Source: an uncultured Clostridia bacterium
GTDB taxonomy: Bacteria > Bacillota > Clostridia > Oscillospirales > Ruminococcaceae
Assembly: GCA_937901465.1 (NCBI GenBank)
Contig: CALGTU010000216.1
Span: forward strand, 1 to 9,417
Reading direction: 5' to 3'
DNA: 9,417 nt
The position numbers and the translations under genes are program-made. Below are positions 1 to 5,170 of this stretch, piece after piece. The notes under the pieces are model-generated. The model had not been told where the DNA came from and did no database searches. It saw only the letters and a list, made by a program, of their open reading frames with translations. Each line of letters begins with the position of its first letter. The stretch's first letter is position 1.

Positions 1-421
1 GTTTATCGGCAGCACTTTTTTCTACTCTTACCGCTACTTTCTGATAGTTTGCACCTGCACCTGTAACCTCAGTCATTCTGATAAATTTTTCTTTATCAAC
101 TCCGGACATTTCATTGAGTTTATTGGCAAGTGCTGTTGTCTGTTCGAGAGTGTAATTTCCGTTACGATAAACCGTCGGGTCGAGAATGATATTGTAAACT
201 GTTGCAGACTGAGCGAGAACCTCACCGTCAGCGGCATATATAGAACCTCTCTTTGCGGGGATTTCTACACTTCTGAACTGACTGCTGTTAGCTCTTGCAC
301 GATATTCTGTGCTGTTTGTTACTGAGGTTGCAAAAAGATTTATAACTACCCAGGTTATCGCAACAATAAACGCTATCGACACCAGGATATTAAGTCGGAA
401 TTTCATACTTTTCGTCGGCAT
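1..421 (-). CDS. class B penicillin-binding protein, N-terminal part (FtsI/PBP2/SpoVD type), cut by the window edge
   Basis: About 140 residues are visible. A short basic N-terminus (MPTKSMKFR) leads into one membrane segment at about residues 9-31. The start of the extracytoplasmic PBP dimerisation domain follows, with the typical stretch IPAKRGSIYAADGEVLAQ and then YNIILDP. This is how septal transpeptidases of the FtsI/SpoVD group begin; the catalytic SxxK domain lies beyond the edge. The family crosslinks peptidoglycan at the division site or, for SpoVD, in the spore cortex, and the visible part cannot tell these apart. Its position after mraZ, rsmH and an ftsL-like gene fits a dcw cluster. 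The start is the ATG at 421: an in-frame TAA lies just upstream, and GGAGG is at 436-440. The spacing of 14 nt is longer than usual, so initiation may be weak. Confidence 0.88.
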   Translation of the reverse strand, partial: MPTKSMKFRLNILVSIAFIVAITWVVINLFATSVTNSTEYRARANSSQFRSVEIPAKRGSIYAADGEVLAQSATVYNIILDPTVYRNGNYTLEQTTALANKLNEMSGVDKEKFIRMTEVTGAGANYQKVAVRVEKSAADK

Positions 422-479
422 AATCTTTTATTCACCCTCCTTGTAACAGATTTTTTCCTGCTTGATAAAAGCACATTTA

Positions 480-521
480 GGGCAGTGGGGTGAACGCTGA
501 GCATTCTACCCTTTACTGCCC
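480..521 (-). other. intergenic RNA hairpin between the ftsL-like gene and the PBP gene
   Basis: In the minus-strand transcript, bases 521-515 (GGGCAGU) pair with 486-480. Bases 511-508 (GGGU) pair with 491-488, and 506-501 pair with 497-492, closing on a 3-nt loop. That makes 17 pairs with one AAA/C internal loop and one bulged A. The pair 503/495 is a U·G wobble in the minus transcript but an A/C mismatch on the plus strand, so the structure fits an RNA read in the operon direction. No U-run follows, so it is not a standard intrinsic terminator. A weak -10-like TATGAT sits at 534-529 just before it, without a credible -35. It might be an mRNA stability or processing element, an attenuator, or a dispersed repeat. 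Confidence 0.55.
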
Positions 522-542
522 CTTATGTATCATAGTATTGCT

Positions 543-1019
543 TTATCCGCCAAGATATTCCATCAGTTCATAAAACTTATTCTTTATGTTTACAAACGCA
601 TTGGATTCAGTCTCTGCTATCTCGATAACATCGTTGTTCTGAAGGCTGACATATTCAACCTGTGATTTATCGAGTTTTTTGAGACCAAGAACATTTTCGG
701 CATAATCCTCAACGCTCTCTATTGAGGTTCTGCCATCAAGTTCAGCTTTCATTCTTACTCCGTTGCTGTATTCAACATCAACGGCTTTTGTCATTTTTGT
801 TATCTCCGCCTGAAGACAGGTTTCTTCTGCTTTTCCGTAAAGAACAAAACACATAAGCGTACCTGCGAGCGCAATTGCCGCAACTGTTTTTACAGCAGAA
901 AAACCTTTCGGCGCTGCTTTTGCAGAACGCTTGATCATCTGCTCACGCTTTGGCTCTGGCGCTGCTTTATGATATTCATACCTTGAGAGGTCGTAAGCAA
1001 GATTAGTCTGTTTGCTCAT
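543..1019 (-). CDS. ftsL: FtsL-like septum protein (small single-pass membrane protein)
   Basis: A 158-residue protein with the FtsL/DivIC layout. The N-terminus of about 40 residues is charged and presumably cytoplasmic. One membrane segment spans about 41-61, and an extracytoplasmic part of about 97 residues follows. The pattern ENVLGLKKLDKSQVEYV at about 109-124 resembles the C-terminal 'A..LG......Q..Y' signature of FtsL/DivIC proteins. In the family these proteins form a complex with DivIB/FtsQ and recruit and activate the septal PBP and FtsW. The identity rests mainly on topology and on its place between rsmH and a PBP gene, because FtsL sequences diverge strongly. The ATG at 1019 is chosen because AAAGGA (1029-1034) lies 9 nt upstream; a GTG at 1022 is directly before it. 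The start lies inside the end of rsmH, which suggests coupled translation. Confidence 0.72.
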   Translation of the reverse strand: MSKQTNLAYDLSRYEYHKAAPEPKREQMIKRSAKAAPKGFSAVKTVAAIALAGTLMCFVLYGKAEETCLQAEITKMTKAVDVEYSNGVRMKAELDGRTSIESVEDYAENVLGLKKLDKSQVEYVSLQNNDVIEIAETESNAFVNIKNKFYELMEYLGG

Positions 1020-1944
1020 CACGTCTTATCCTTTCTATTATTCTTAACTTCGCGCTGCGGCTGCGGTTGTTTTCTTCAATCTCTTCAGCCGTTGCCTCAA
1101 TAGGTTTTTTATTTATAAGTTTTCCCTGAGGCTTTTTGTTGCATACACATACCGGGAACTCGGGAGGGCATGTACAGCCTGTACAGAACGACGCAAAGCG
1201 TTGTTTGACAAGCCTGTCCTCTAAAGAATGGAATGTTATTATACAGAGTCTTCCGCCGATTTCAAGAGCATCGAAAGCTTTATCAAGTCCTTCTGAAAGA
1301 TGCGTAAGTTCTCCGTTTACTTCCATTCGTATTGCCTGGAAAGTTTTTTTGCAGGGGTTCTTTTCTCTTCTGAATTTCTGGGGAATTGAATTCCTTATTA
1401 TTTCAGCGAGCTCAAGAGTTGTTTCTATTGTTTTATTTTCTCTTGCCTTTATAATATTGTTTGCGATGCTTCTTGCAAATTTTTCTTCGCCGTATTCAAA
1501 TATTATTTTTGAAAGGTCGGCATAAGAATATTCATTTACAACATCTTTTGCGGATAATCCCGATTTCGACATTCTCATATCAAGAGGAGCATCATTATGA
1601 TAAGAAAATCCTCTCTCTGCGTTATCAAGCTGATACGAAGAAACGCCAAGATCCATAAGGATTCCGTTAACCTTATTTATACCAAGATCTGAAAGGGCTA
1701 TATCCATTTCAGAATAATTGCAATTAACAACAGTTGCGTTATAATCTTTGAGTCTTTCTGTTGCAACCGCTACCGCATCGGGATCTCTGTCAAGAGAAAT
1801 AAGCTTTCCTGTTGTCAGTCTTTTCGCAATTTCACTTGAATGTCCCGCACCGCCTGCGGTTCCGTCAAGATAAATTCCTTCAGGATTTATGTTAAGTCCC
1901 TCAAGGCATTCATTAAGCATTACGGGTTTATGTGAAAATTCCAT
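1003..1944 (-). CDS. rsmH: 16S rRNA (cytosine(1402)-N(4))-methyltransferase RsmH (MraW)
   Basis: A 313-residue protein of normal family length. The family methylates N4 of C1402 in the decoding centre of 16S rRNA, with S-adenosylmethionine as donor. The N-terminus (HKPVMLNECLEGL) is typical. The SAM-binding loop is DGTAGGAGHS at 27-36, followed by LDRDPDA at 51-57. Other family blocks are MDLGVSSYQLD (97-107), ERGFSY (110-115), LDMRM (121-125), FQAIRMEVNGEL (202-213) and ITFHSLEDR (236-244). Five cysteines between 254 and 268, around CPPEFP, match the Cys-rich segment common in Firmicute members, and SRSAKLRIIER (295-305) closes the domain. The ATG at 1944 overlaps the mraZ stop as TAATG, and GGAGGA lies within the end of mraZ (1957-1962). 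The gene's 3' end overlaps the ftsL-like start by 17 nt. All key residues I can check are present. Confidence 0.97.
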   Translation of the reverse strand: MEFSHKPVMLNECLEGLNINPEGIYLDGTAGGAGHSSEIAKRLTTGKLISLDRDPDAVAVATERLKDYNATVVNCNYSEMDIALSDLGINKVNGILMDLGVSSYQLDNAERGFSYHNDAPLDMRMSKSGLSAKDVVNEYSYADLSKIIFEYGEEKFARSIANNIIKARENKTIETTLELAEIIRNSIPQKFRREKNPCKKTFQAIRMEVNGELTHLSEGLDKAFDALEIGGRLCIITFHSLEDRLVKQRFASFCTGCTCPPEFPVCVCNKKPQGKLINKKPIEATAEEIEENNRSRSAKLRIIERIRRDEQTD

Positions 1945-2375
1945 TAAATATCTATATCCTCCAGTGCAGCGGCAAGTTCTTCATCAGAATATTCTTCATT
2001 GAACTTATCCCATCTTTCAGGATTCCATATTTCAGCACGGTTTATATTACCTATTACAACAACATCGTGTCCGAGGTCGGCGTGTTCGCGGAGATTCTGA
2101 GAAAGAAGTATTCTTCCCTGGCTGTCTGTTTCGGCAAAAACCGCATTCGCGGCATATTTCTTCTTTGCTGCCTTAGCGAGAGAACCGCCGAGTGACTTAA
2201 GCTTGTCTGTGAAAACTTCCCATTCTTCTTCAGAATACACATAAAGACAACCTTCGAGACCGATTGTTACTATGAACTGTGAGCCGAGCGCATCTCTGAG
2301 CTTGTTCGGAAACGCCATTCTGCCCTTTGCATCGACTGTATGTTTATAAATGCCCATTAAAGCCTTTGTTGACAC
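1944..2375 (-). CDS. mraZ: transcriptional regulator MraZ, first gene of the dcw cluster
   Basis: About 143 residues. MraZ is an AbrB/SpoVT-like DNA-binding protein that forms rings and controls its own operon. It carries two copies of the family's DxxGR half-domain: DAKGR at residues 15-19, in the family context MGxYxHTxDAKGR, and DSQGR at 84-88, in the context ETDSQGRILL. The C-terminus is acidic. The start is most likely the GTG at 2375, because AGAGGTGAG (2382-2390) sits at the right distance before it. The upstream in-frame ATG at 2393 has no good ribosome binding site, and an ATG at 2357 (MGIYKH) is also possible. The GTG start adds six residues before the Met where many family members begin. 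The gene sits directly downstream of a promoter and a phased repeat that fits its own operator, so autoregulation of mraZ-rsmH-ftsL-pbp is expected. Confidence 0.95.
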   Translation of the reverse strand: MSTKALMGIYKHTVDAKGRMAFPNKLRDALGSQFIVTIGLEGCLYVYSEEEWEVFTDKLKSLGGSLAKAAKKKYAANAVFAETDSQGRILLSQNLREHADLGHDVVVIGNINRAEIWNPERWDKFNEEYSDEELAAALEDIDI

Positions 2376-2399
2376 GCTTATCTCACCTCTCATTCCGAT

Positions 2400-2428
2400 T
2401 GTTGAAAACTCTGTTGAAAGTGTTGAAA
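2400..2428 (-). repeat. three direct repeats TTTCAACA in the mraZ leader
   Basis: On the minus strand, TTTCAACA occurs at 2428-2421, 2419-2412 and 2407-2400, so the starts are 9 and 12 nt apart. The repeats lie in the 5' leader of mraZ, between the 10-bp-phased MraZ boxes and the ribosome binding site. No protein is known to me for this motif. On the plus strand, the middle copy reads AAAGTGTT (2417-2424), which resembles a single MraZ box in inverted orientation. The repeats are seen directly; any function is inference. Confidence 0.5.
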
Positions 2429-2430
2429 AT

Positions 2431-2470
2431 CACCACCCAGTGACACTCATCACCACTTTCCACCACTTTT
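2431..2470 (-). promoter_or_regulatory. MraZ operator: four 10-bp-phased boxes
   Basis: Read on the minus strand in exact 10-base steps, the region gives AAAAGTGGTG, GAAAGTGGTG, ATGAGTGTCA and CTGGGTGGTG (from 2470 down to 2431). The core is (A/G)GTGGTG, and the third unit is degenerate. MraZ is known to bind closely spaced direct repeats in front of its own gene with a period of about 10 bp (TGGGN type in E. coli, AAAGTG type in Mollicutes), and both cores are recognisable here. The boxes cover roughly +1 to +40 relative to the predicted start site. Binding there would be expected to hinder transcription, although MraZ activates in some bacteria. Confidence 0.82.
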
Positions 2471-2476
2471 GCAACA

Positions 2477-2505
2477 ATTTTATCATATATAAAATAAAAG
2501 CGCAA
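2477..2505 (-). promoter_or_regulatory. predicted sigma-A promoter of mraZ and the dcw operon
   Basis: On the minus strand, TTGCGC (2505-2500) and TAAAAT (2482-2477) are separated by exactly 17 bases. The spacer is very AT-rich. Transcription would start near 2470, at the edge of the first MraZ box, giving a leader of about 95 nt before the GTG start of mraZ. The prediction is from consensus only, but the position directly upstream of the MraZ boxes supports it. Confidence 0.6.
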
Positions 2506-2635
2506 TCGGAAAAATACCCTATTTTTTTGTGTCGGATTTTATCAGACTAAAATCTGAAACGCAATTTTTTAAACATTTTTCTGATTTGAAAAGTTGAAAA
2601 AATCCCGAAAAATAGCCGACTTGTCCTTTTGTACA

Positions 2636-2677
2636 AAAAATAGAATATACGTTCTGCAGAACGTATATTCTATTTTT
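2636..2677. repeat. perfect 42-bp palindrome
   Basis: The two 21-base arms are exactly complementary and meet at CTGCAG (2654-2659) with no spacer. The outer ends are five A on the left and five T on the right, so either strand reads as A-tract, stem, T-tract. As RNA it would fold into a long hairpin with a tight loop and a U-run in both directions, which suits a bidirectional intrinsic terminator, although the stem is AT-rich. As DNA it could be a dimer-binding operator or a cruciform site. It lies about 130 bp upstream of the mraZ -35 and beyond two other terminators of the carboxypeptidase gene. Confidence 0.7.
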
Positions 2678-2790
2678 AAAAAGATTTTTTTCGACGTTCA
2701 ACCACAACATATTGTGGTCGGTTTGAAAATAGAGCAATATATCTTGTTGATTAGTTATTTTTACCATAAACTTTTTCTGCATTTGTGATA

Positions 2791-2837
2791 GTTAAAAATA
2801 AAATCTCTCTTTTGCACAAAAACAAAAGGGAGATTTT
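2791..2837. terminator. second hairpin behind the carboxypeptidase gene, probable back-up terminator
   Basis: The arms 2800-2814 and 2823-2837 pair over 15 positions around an 8-base loop. Position 2808/2829 is a U·G wobble in a plus-strand RNA and an A/C mismatch in a minus-strand RNA. Read on the minus strand, the stem runs into UUUUAUUUUUAA, a good terminator tail; on the plus strand the tail UUUUGUAAA is weaker. No plus-strand gene ends here, so a back-up role for minus-strand transcription is the simplest reading. Confidence 0.5.
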
Positions 2838-2870
2838 GTAAACTAATATATATTATTTTTCCTCATTTCA

Positions 2871-2913
2871 ACAAAAAGAAACACCACAACCGCGTTTTTG
2901 GGGTTGTGGTGTT
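2871..2913 (-). terminator. intrinsic terminator of the carboxypeptidase gene
   Basis: The arms 2880-2891 and 2902-2913 pair over 12 positions without a mismatch (AACACCACAACC on the minus strand), around a 10-base loop. The minus-strand transcript continues with UUCUUUUUGUU. The stem begins only 6 bases after the stop codon of the carboxypeptidase gene, as expected for its terminator. Confidence 0.8.
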
Positions 2914-2919
2914 GAAAAT

Positions 2920-4272
2920 TTATCTGCGAGGCGGACGCTGTTTATTGACAGGTCTTGCATTGCGATTCATTCTGCGACGTTTTCTCTTTCTCTTGTTTGC
3001 AATAATAACAAGAGCTACATATCCTGCAACAAAGAAAAGAACTACGCCAAGAGTTACCTTAAACCAGATTGAACTGAAGAACTTTTTAACAAGGTCAAGA
3101 TTATAGGCGAGTGCTGATTTTTCAACACCCTGAGATGCAAGAAGGTTTATCTCTGCGAGAGTTTCTCCTGAACATCTGAGTTCGAGTGTACCTATCTTAT
3201 CCCCTGCTTTAACGGGTGCTTCAATTTCTTTAGGAAGATTTACCTTCTTTTCAATAACCGTTGTTTCGATAGATGTAGGCCAGAACATTTCAAAGCCGTG
3301 TTCGGGATGAACAAGAATATGGTCAGCACCTGCCGAATATTTAACAGAAACTTCGCCAAGTTCTTCTGTTACCGAAAGGATTGTTGTTTCTCTGAAATAA
3401 GCGAAAGCCCATTCATAAAGTGATTTTGCATCTAAAAACGCGCTCTGGAAATTGTTTCCCTCTTCGTCTTTCATAGGTCCGCCAAGGGTTATCAAAAGGT
3501 AATTATATCCGCCGAAACTTGCTGTTGAAGCGAGGCATCTGCCTGCTTCATCGGTTGTTCCTGTTTTTGAAGGACCGATAGGTTCATAATAATAATCACT
3601 CGTTCTGAGTATCATTTTATTTGTATGATAAATGTTACGAGGCTCTGTATGCTTATTATTTGCAGGAATTTCATAGCTGTATGTGCTTGCTATTTCTTTG
3701 AATTCAGGAAGTGATACGGCATATTCCATAATCTTTGCCATATCCTTTGCTGTTGTATACTGATCCGGATGATGAAGACCGTGTGCATTGACAAAATGGG
3801 TATTTTCACAACCGATTTCAGCAGCTTTGTTATTCATCATCTCAACAAAGCCTTCAACGCTTCCACCTACATGGTCGGCGAGAATACTTCCCGCTTCGCA
3901 CGCTGATTGAAGCATAAGGCCATATAAAAGATCTTCTGCTGTTGCTACTTCGCGTGGGCGGAAATCGGCAGTTGAAGCACCCGACTGATAAAGTTCATCA
4001 AAAATATATGAAGGAGCTTCAATCTGAGTATTTTCAAGATCCTCAATATTTTCTATGGCAATAATTGCTGTCATGATTTTTGTAAGCGATGCGGGATACA
4101 TAACCTTATCGGAATTTTTTTCATAAATAACGGTATCTGTATCGAGATTTATGAGATATGCCGCCTCACTGTAGACTTCTGTGCTTGGGGTAAATGTCAA
4201 CGCATTTACGGAAATGCTCGAAAACATTGATATTATTACTGCAAACACCAAGATAAATGATAATTTTTTCAT
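2920..4272 (-). CDS. D-alanyl-D-alanine carboxypeptidase (peptidase S11, low-molecular-mass PBP, DacF/PBP5-like)
   Basis: A 450-residue secreted, membrane-anchored protein. The family removes the terminal D-Ala from peptidoglycan pentapeptides. A signal peptide occupies about 1-24 (MKKLSFILVFAVIISMFSSI, cleavage near VNA). The catalytic motif is SLTK at 62-65, with nucleophile S62 and general base K65. KTGTT at 236-240 is the third motif. The second motif, normally SxN, reads SAC (123-125) within LQSACEAGSILADHVGG. A C-terminal beta-rich domain follows at about 295-385. The end is unusual: a full membrane segment at about 403-425 and then a 25-residue tail with 14 Lys/Arg, which should lie in the cytoplasm. 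PBP5-type enzymes usually end in an amphipathic helix. Start: ATG at 4272 with GGGAG (4281-4285) 8 nt upstream. It has its own promoter and terminator and so appears monocistronic. A sporulation role is possible but not shown. Confidence 0.93.
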   Translation of the reverse strand: MKKLSFILVFAVIISMFSSISVNALTFTPSTEVYSEAAYLINLDTDTVIYEKNSDKVMYPASLTKIMTAIIAIENIEDLENTQIEAPSYIFDELYQSGASTADFRPREVATAEDLLYGLMLQSACEAGSILADHVGGSVEGFVEMMNNKAAEIGCENTHFVNAHGLHHPDQYTTAKDMAKIMEYAVSLPEFKEIASTYSYEIPANNKHTEPRNIYHTNKMILRTSDYYYEPIGPSKTGTTDEAGRCLASTASFGGYNYLLITLGGPMKDEEGNNFQSAFLDAKSLYEWAFAYFRETTILSVTEELGEVSVKYSAGADHILVHPEHGFEMFWPTSIETTVIEKKVNLPKEIEAPVKAGDKIGTLELRCSGETLAEINLLASQGVEKSALAYNLDLVKKFFSSIWFKVTLGVVLFFVAGYVALVIIANKRKRKRRRMNRNARPVNKQRPPRR

Positions 4273-4326
4273 TCTGTTTTCTCCCTGATATTCTAAAAAA
4301 TTATGATTTAAAACTCATTTTAAACT

Positions 4327-4335
4327 ATTATAACA
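4327..4335 (-). promoter_or_regulatory. extended -10 promoter of the carboxypeptidase gene
   Basis: On the minus strand, TGTTATAAT combines a perfect TATAAT (4332-4327) with the TGN extension. No good -35 is seen at 16-18 bases upstream; the sequence there is TTTTCT-like. Transcription would start near 4320, giving a leader of about 48 nt before the ATG at 4272. Confidence 0.65.
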
Positions 4336-4344
4336 AATTTTTAT

Positions 4345-4367
4345 CCAAAAGAAAAGACCTTTTTTGG
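4345..4367. other. small inverted repeat between the divergent promoters
   Basis: CCAAAA (4345-4350) and TTTTGG (4362-4367) are inverted around an 11-base AG-rich spacer. The repeat lies upstream of both the minus-strand promoter (-10 at 4327) and the plus-strand promoter (-35 at 4391). It could be a shared operator, but six AT-rich pairs are weak evidence in this composition. Confidence 0.25.
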
Positions 4368-4390
4368 TTACAACATTATTACAAAAACAC

Positions 4391-4419
4391 TTTACCTTTA
4401 TATTAAAATGTGGTATAAT
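4391..4419 (+). promoter_or_regulatory. sigma-A promoter of the metallophosphoesterase gene
   Basis: TTTACC (4391-4396) and a perfect TATAAT (4414-4419) are 17 bases apart, and TGG directly before TATAAT gives an extended -10. Transcription would start near 4426. This is downstream of an in-frame ATG at 4408, so that ATG cannot be the start of translation from this promoter. Confidence 0.75.
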
Positions 4420-4458
4420 AATTTCATTGTGATTATAAAAGTAATTAGGAGTGGATTT

Positions 4459-5124
4459 ATGATTTGTATCACAGGTGACCTTCACGGCGATTTATCACGT
4501 CTGGGACACAAAAACATCAGAAAACTCAAAAAAGGCGATTCTCTTATTATATGCGGAGACTTTGGTTGCATATGGGACGGTTCTTCAAAAGAAAATGCAA
4601 CACTCAAAGCACTAGGAAAGAAAAAATTCAATGTTCTTTTCGTTGACGGATGTCATGAAAACTTTGACCTTTTAGAAAGTTATCCCATAGAAGAATGGAA
4701 CGGCGGAAAGACAAGAGTTATCTCAGGAAATCTCCGTCAGCTTATGAGAGGCGAACTTTTCGATATCGACGGAAAGAAAATCTTTGCTTTCGGCGGTGGT
4801 CAGAGTGAAGATAAAGACATAAAAAAAGAACAGAATAATTGGTGGGAAAGCGAAACTCCTACTGAAGAAGAAATAGAAAACGCTATCGACAACCTTCTCA
4901 GTGCGGGAAACAAAGTTGATTACATAGTAACACACGAACCTCCTGCAACTCTTAAGGAATTTTTACAGGTTGATACAAAGCAGAAGAGTGAAATGGGTGC
5001 TTATTTCGACAAACTCAAAGATTCTTGTGAATATATCAAGTGGTTTTTCGGAAAATGTCATATAAATCGTTCTATCCCGCCAAAATATCAGGCTGTTTTT
5101 GATGAAGTTTTCATTATTGAATAA
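4459..5124 (+). CDS. calcineurin-like metallophosphoesterase
   Basis: A 221-residue cytoplasmic protein without signal or membrane segment. Metal-binding motifs run in order: GDLHGD at 6-11 (D7, H9), GDFG at 33-36, GCHEN at 64-68, THEPP at 158-162 and GKCH at 198-201. The segment with KDIKKEQNNWWESE (about 119-132) resembles a subgroup of small stand-alone phosphoesterases in Firmicutes and phages. Members hydrolyse phosphomonoesters or diesters with two metal ions; the substrate cannot be told from sequence. Two motifs differ from the usual form: GNHE is GCHE (C65), and GHxH is GKCH (K199). The ATG at 4459 is preferred: AGGAG (4447-4451) is 7 nt upstream, and the promoter lies over the earlier in-frame ATG. 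The gene stands alone, divergent from the carboxypeptidase gene and convergent with ppk. Confidence 0.88.
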   Translation: MICITGDLHGDLSRLGHKNIRKLKKGDSLIICGDFGCIWDGSSKENATLKALGKKKFNVLFVDGCHENFDLLESYPIEEWNGGKTRVISGNLRQLMRGELFDIDGKKIFAFGGGQSEDKDIKKEQNNWWESETPTEEEIENAIDNLLSAGNKVDYIVTHEPPATLKEFLQVDTKQKSEMGAYFDKLKDSCEYIKWFFGKCHINRSIPPKYQAVFDEVFIIE

Positions 5125-5132
5125 GAAATTTT

Positions 5133-5170
5133 AAAGGCACCGACTATATATGGTCGGTGCCTTTTTGTTT
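5133..5170. terminator. bidirectional terminator between the phosphoesterase gene and ppk
   Basis: GGCACCGAC (5136-5144) and GTCGGTGCC (5153-5161) form a 9-bp GC-rich stem, extended by AAA (5133-5135) with TTT (5162-5164), around an 8-base loop. On the plus strand it is followed by UUUUUGUUUU, a strong terminator for the phosphoesterase gene, whose stop is 8 bases upstream. Read from the minus strand, the tail UUUAAAAUUU is weaker, but the hairpin lies just behind the ppk stop and probably serves it too. Confidence 0.88.

Larger units (their letters stand above)
2506..2919. other. AT-rich intergenic stretch, no supported gene
   Basis: I see no credible gene here. Two short open frames cross the palindrome at 2636-2677 (minus 2519-2782, plus 2594-2788). 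They share the peptide that the palindrome encodes on both strands, and they lack ribosome binding sites. The stretch holds four inverted repeats, of which three have their own entries. The fourth is small: ACCACAA (2701-2707), loop CATA, TTGTGGT (2712-2718). The word GTTGAAAA or its complement recurs (2593-2600, 2911-2918, 2866-2872), as in the mraZ leader. The region mainly ends transcription from the carboxypeptidase gene and starts that of mraZ. Confidence 0.6.

Noticed and set aside
1136..1525. 129-codon plus-strand frame opposite rsmH
   Set aside because: It is a shadow of a well-supported gene, and the other plus-strand frames opposite rsmH, ppk and nadE look the same. None has a ribosome binding site or recognisable domain.
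2431..2470. CRISPR-like or satellite array
   Set aside because: The units are 10 bases in contiguous register with no spacers, directly upstream of mraZ, which fits an MraZ operator.
2519..2782. 87-codon minus-strand open frame in the mraZ upstream spacer
   Set aside because: It has no ribosome binding site and crosses the 42-bp palindrome, which gives the same peptide on both strands. The composition looks like translated AT-rich spacer, and I recognise no domain.
2594..2788. 64-codon plus-strand open frame over the same spacer
   Set aside because: It is the mirror product of the palindrome, with no ribosome binding site or promoter. It overlaps several hairpins.
2636..2913. Possible insertion-sequence remnant or MITE made of the inverted repeats
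   Set aside because: The repeats differ from each other, share no terminal inverted pair or target duplication, and are better explained as terminators and local hairpins.
4408..4458. Upstream ATG adding 17 residues to the phosphoesterase
   Set aside because: It lies in the promoter spacer, before the predicted transcription start, and has no ribosome binding site. The ATG at 4459 has AGGAG at 7 nt.
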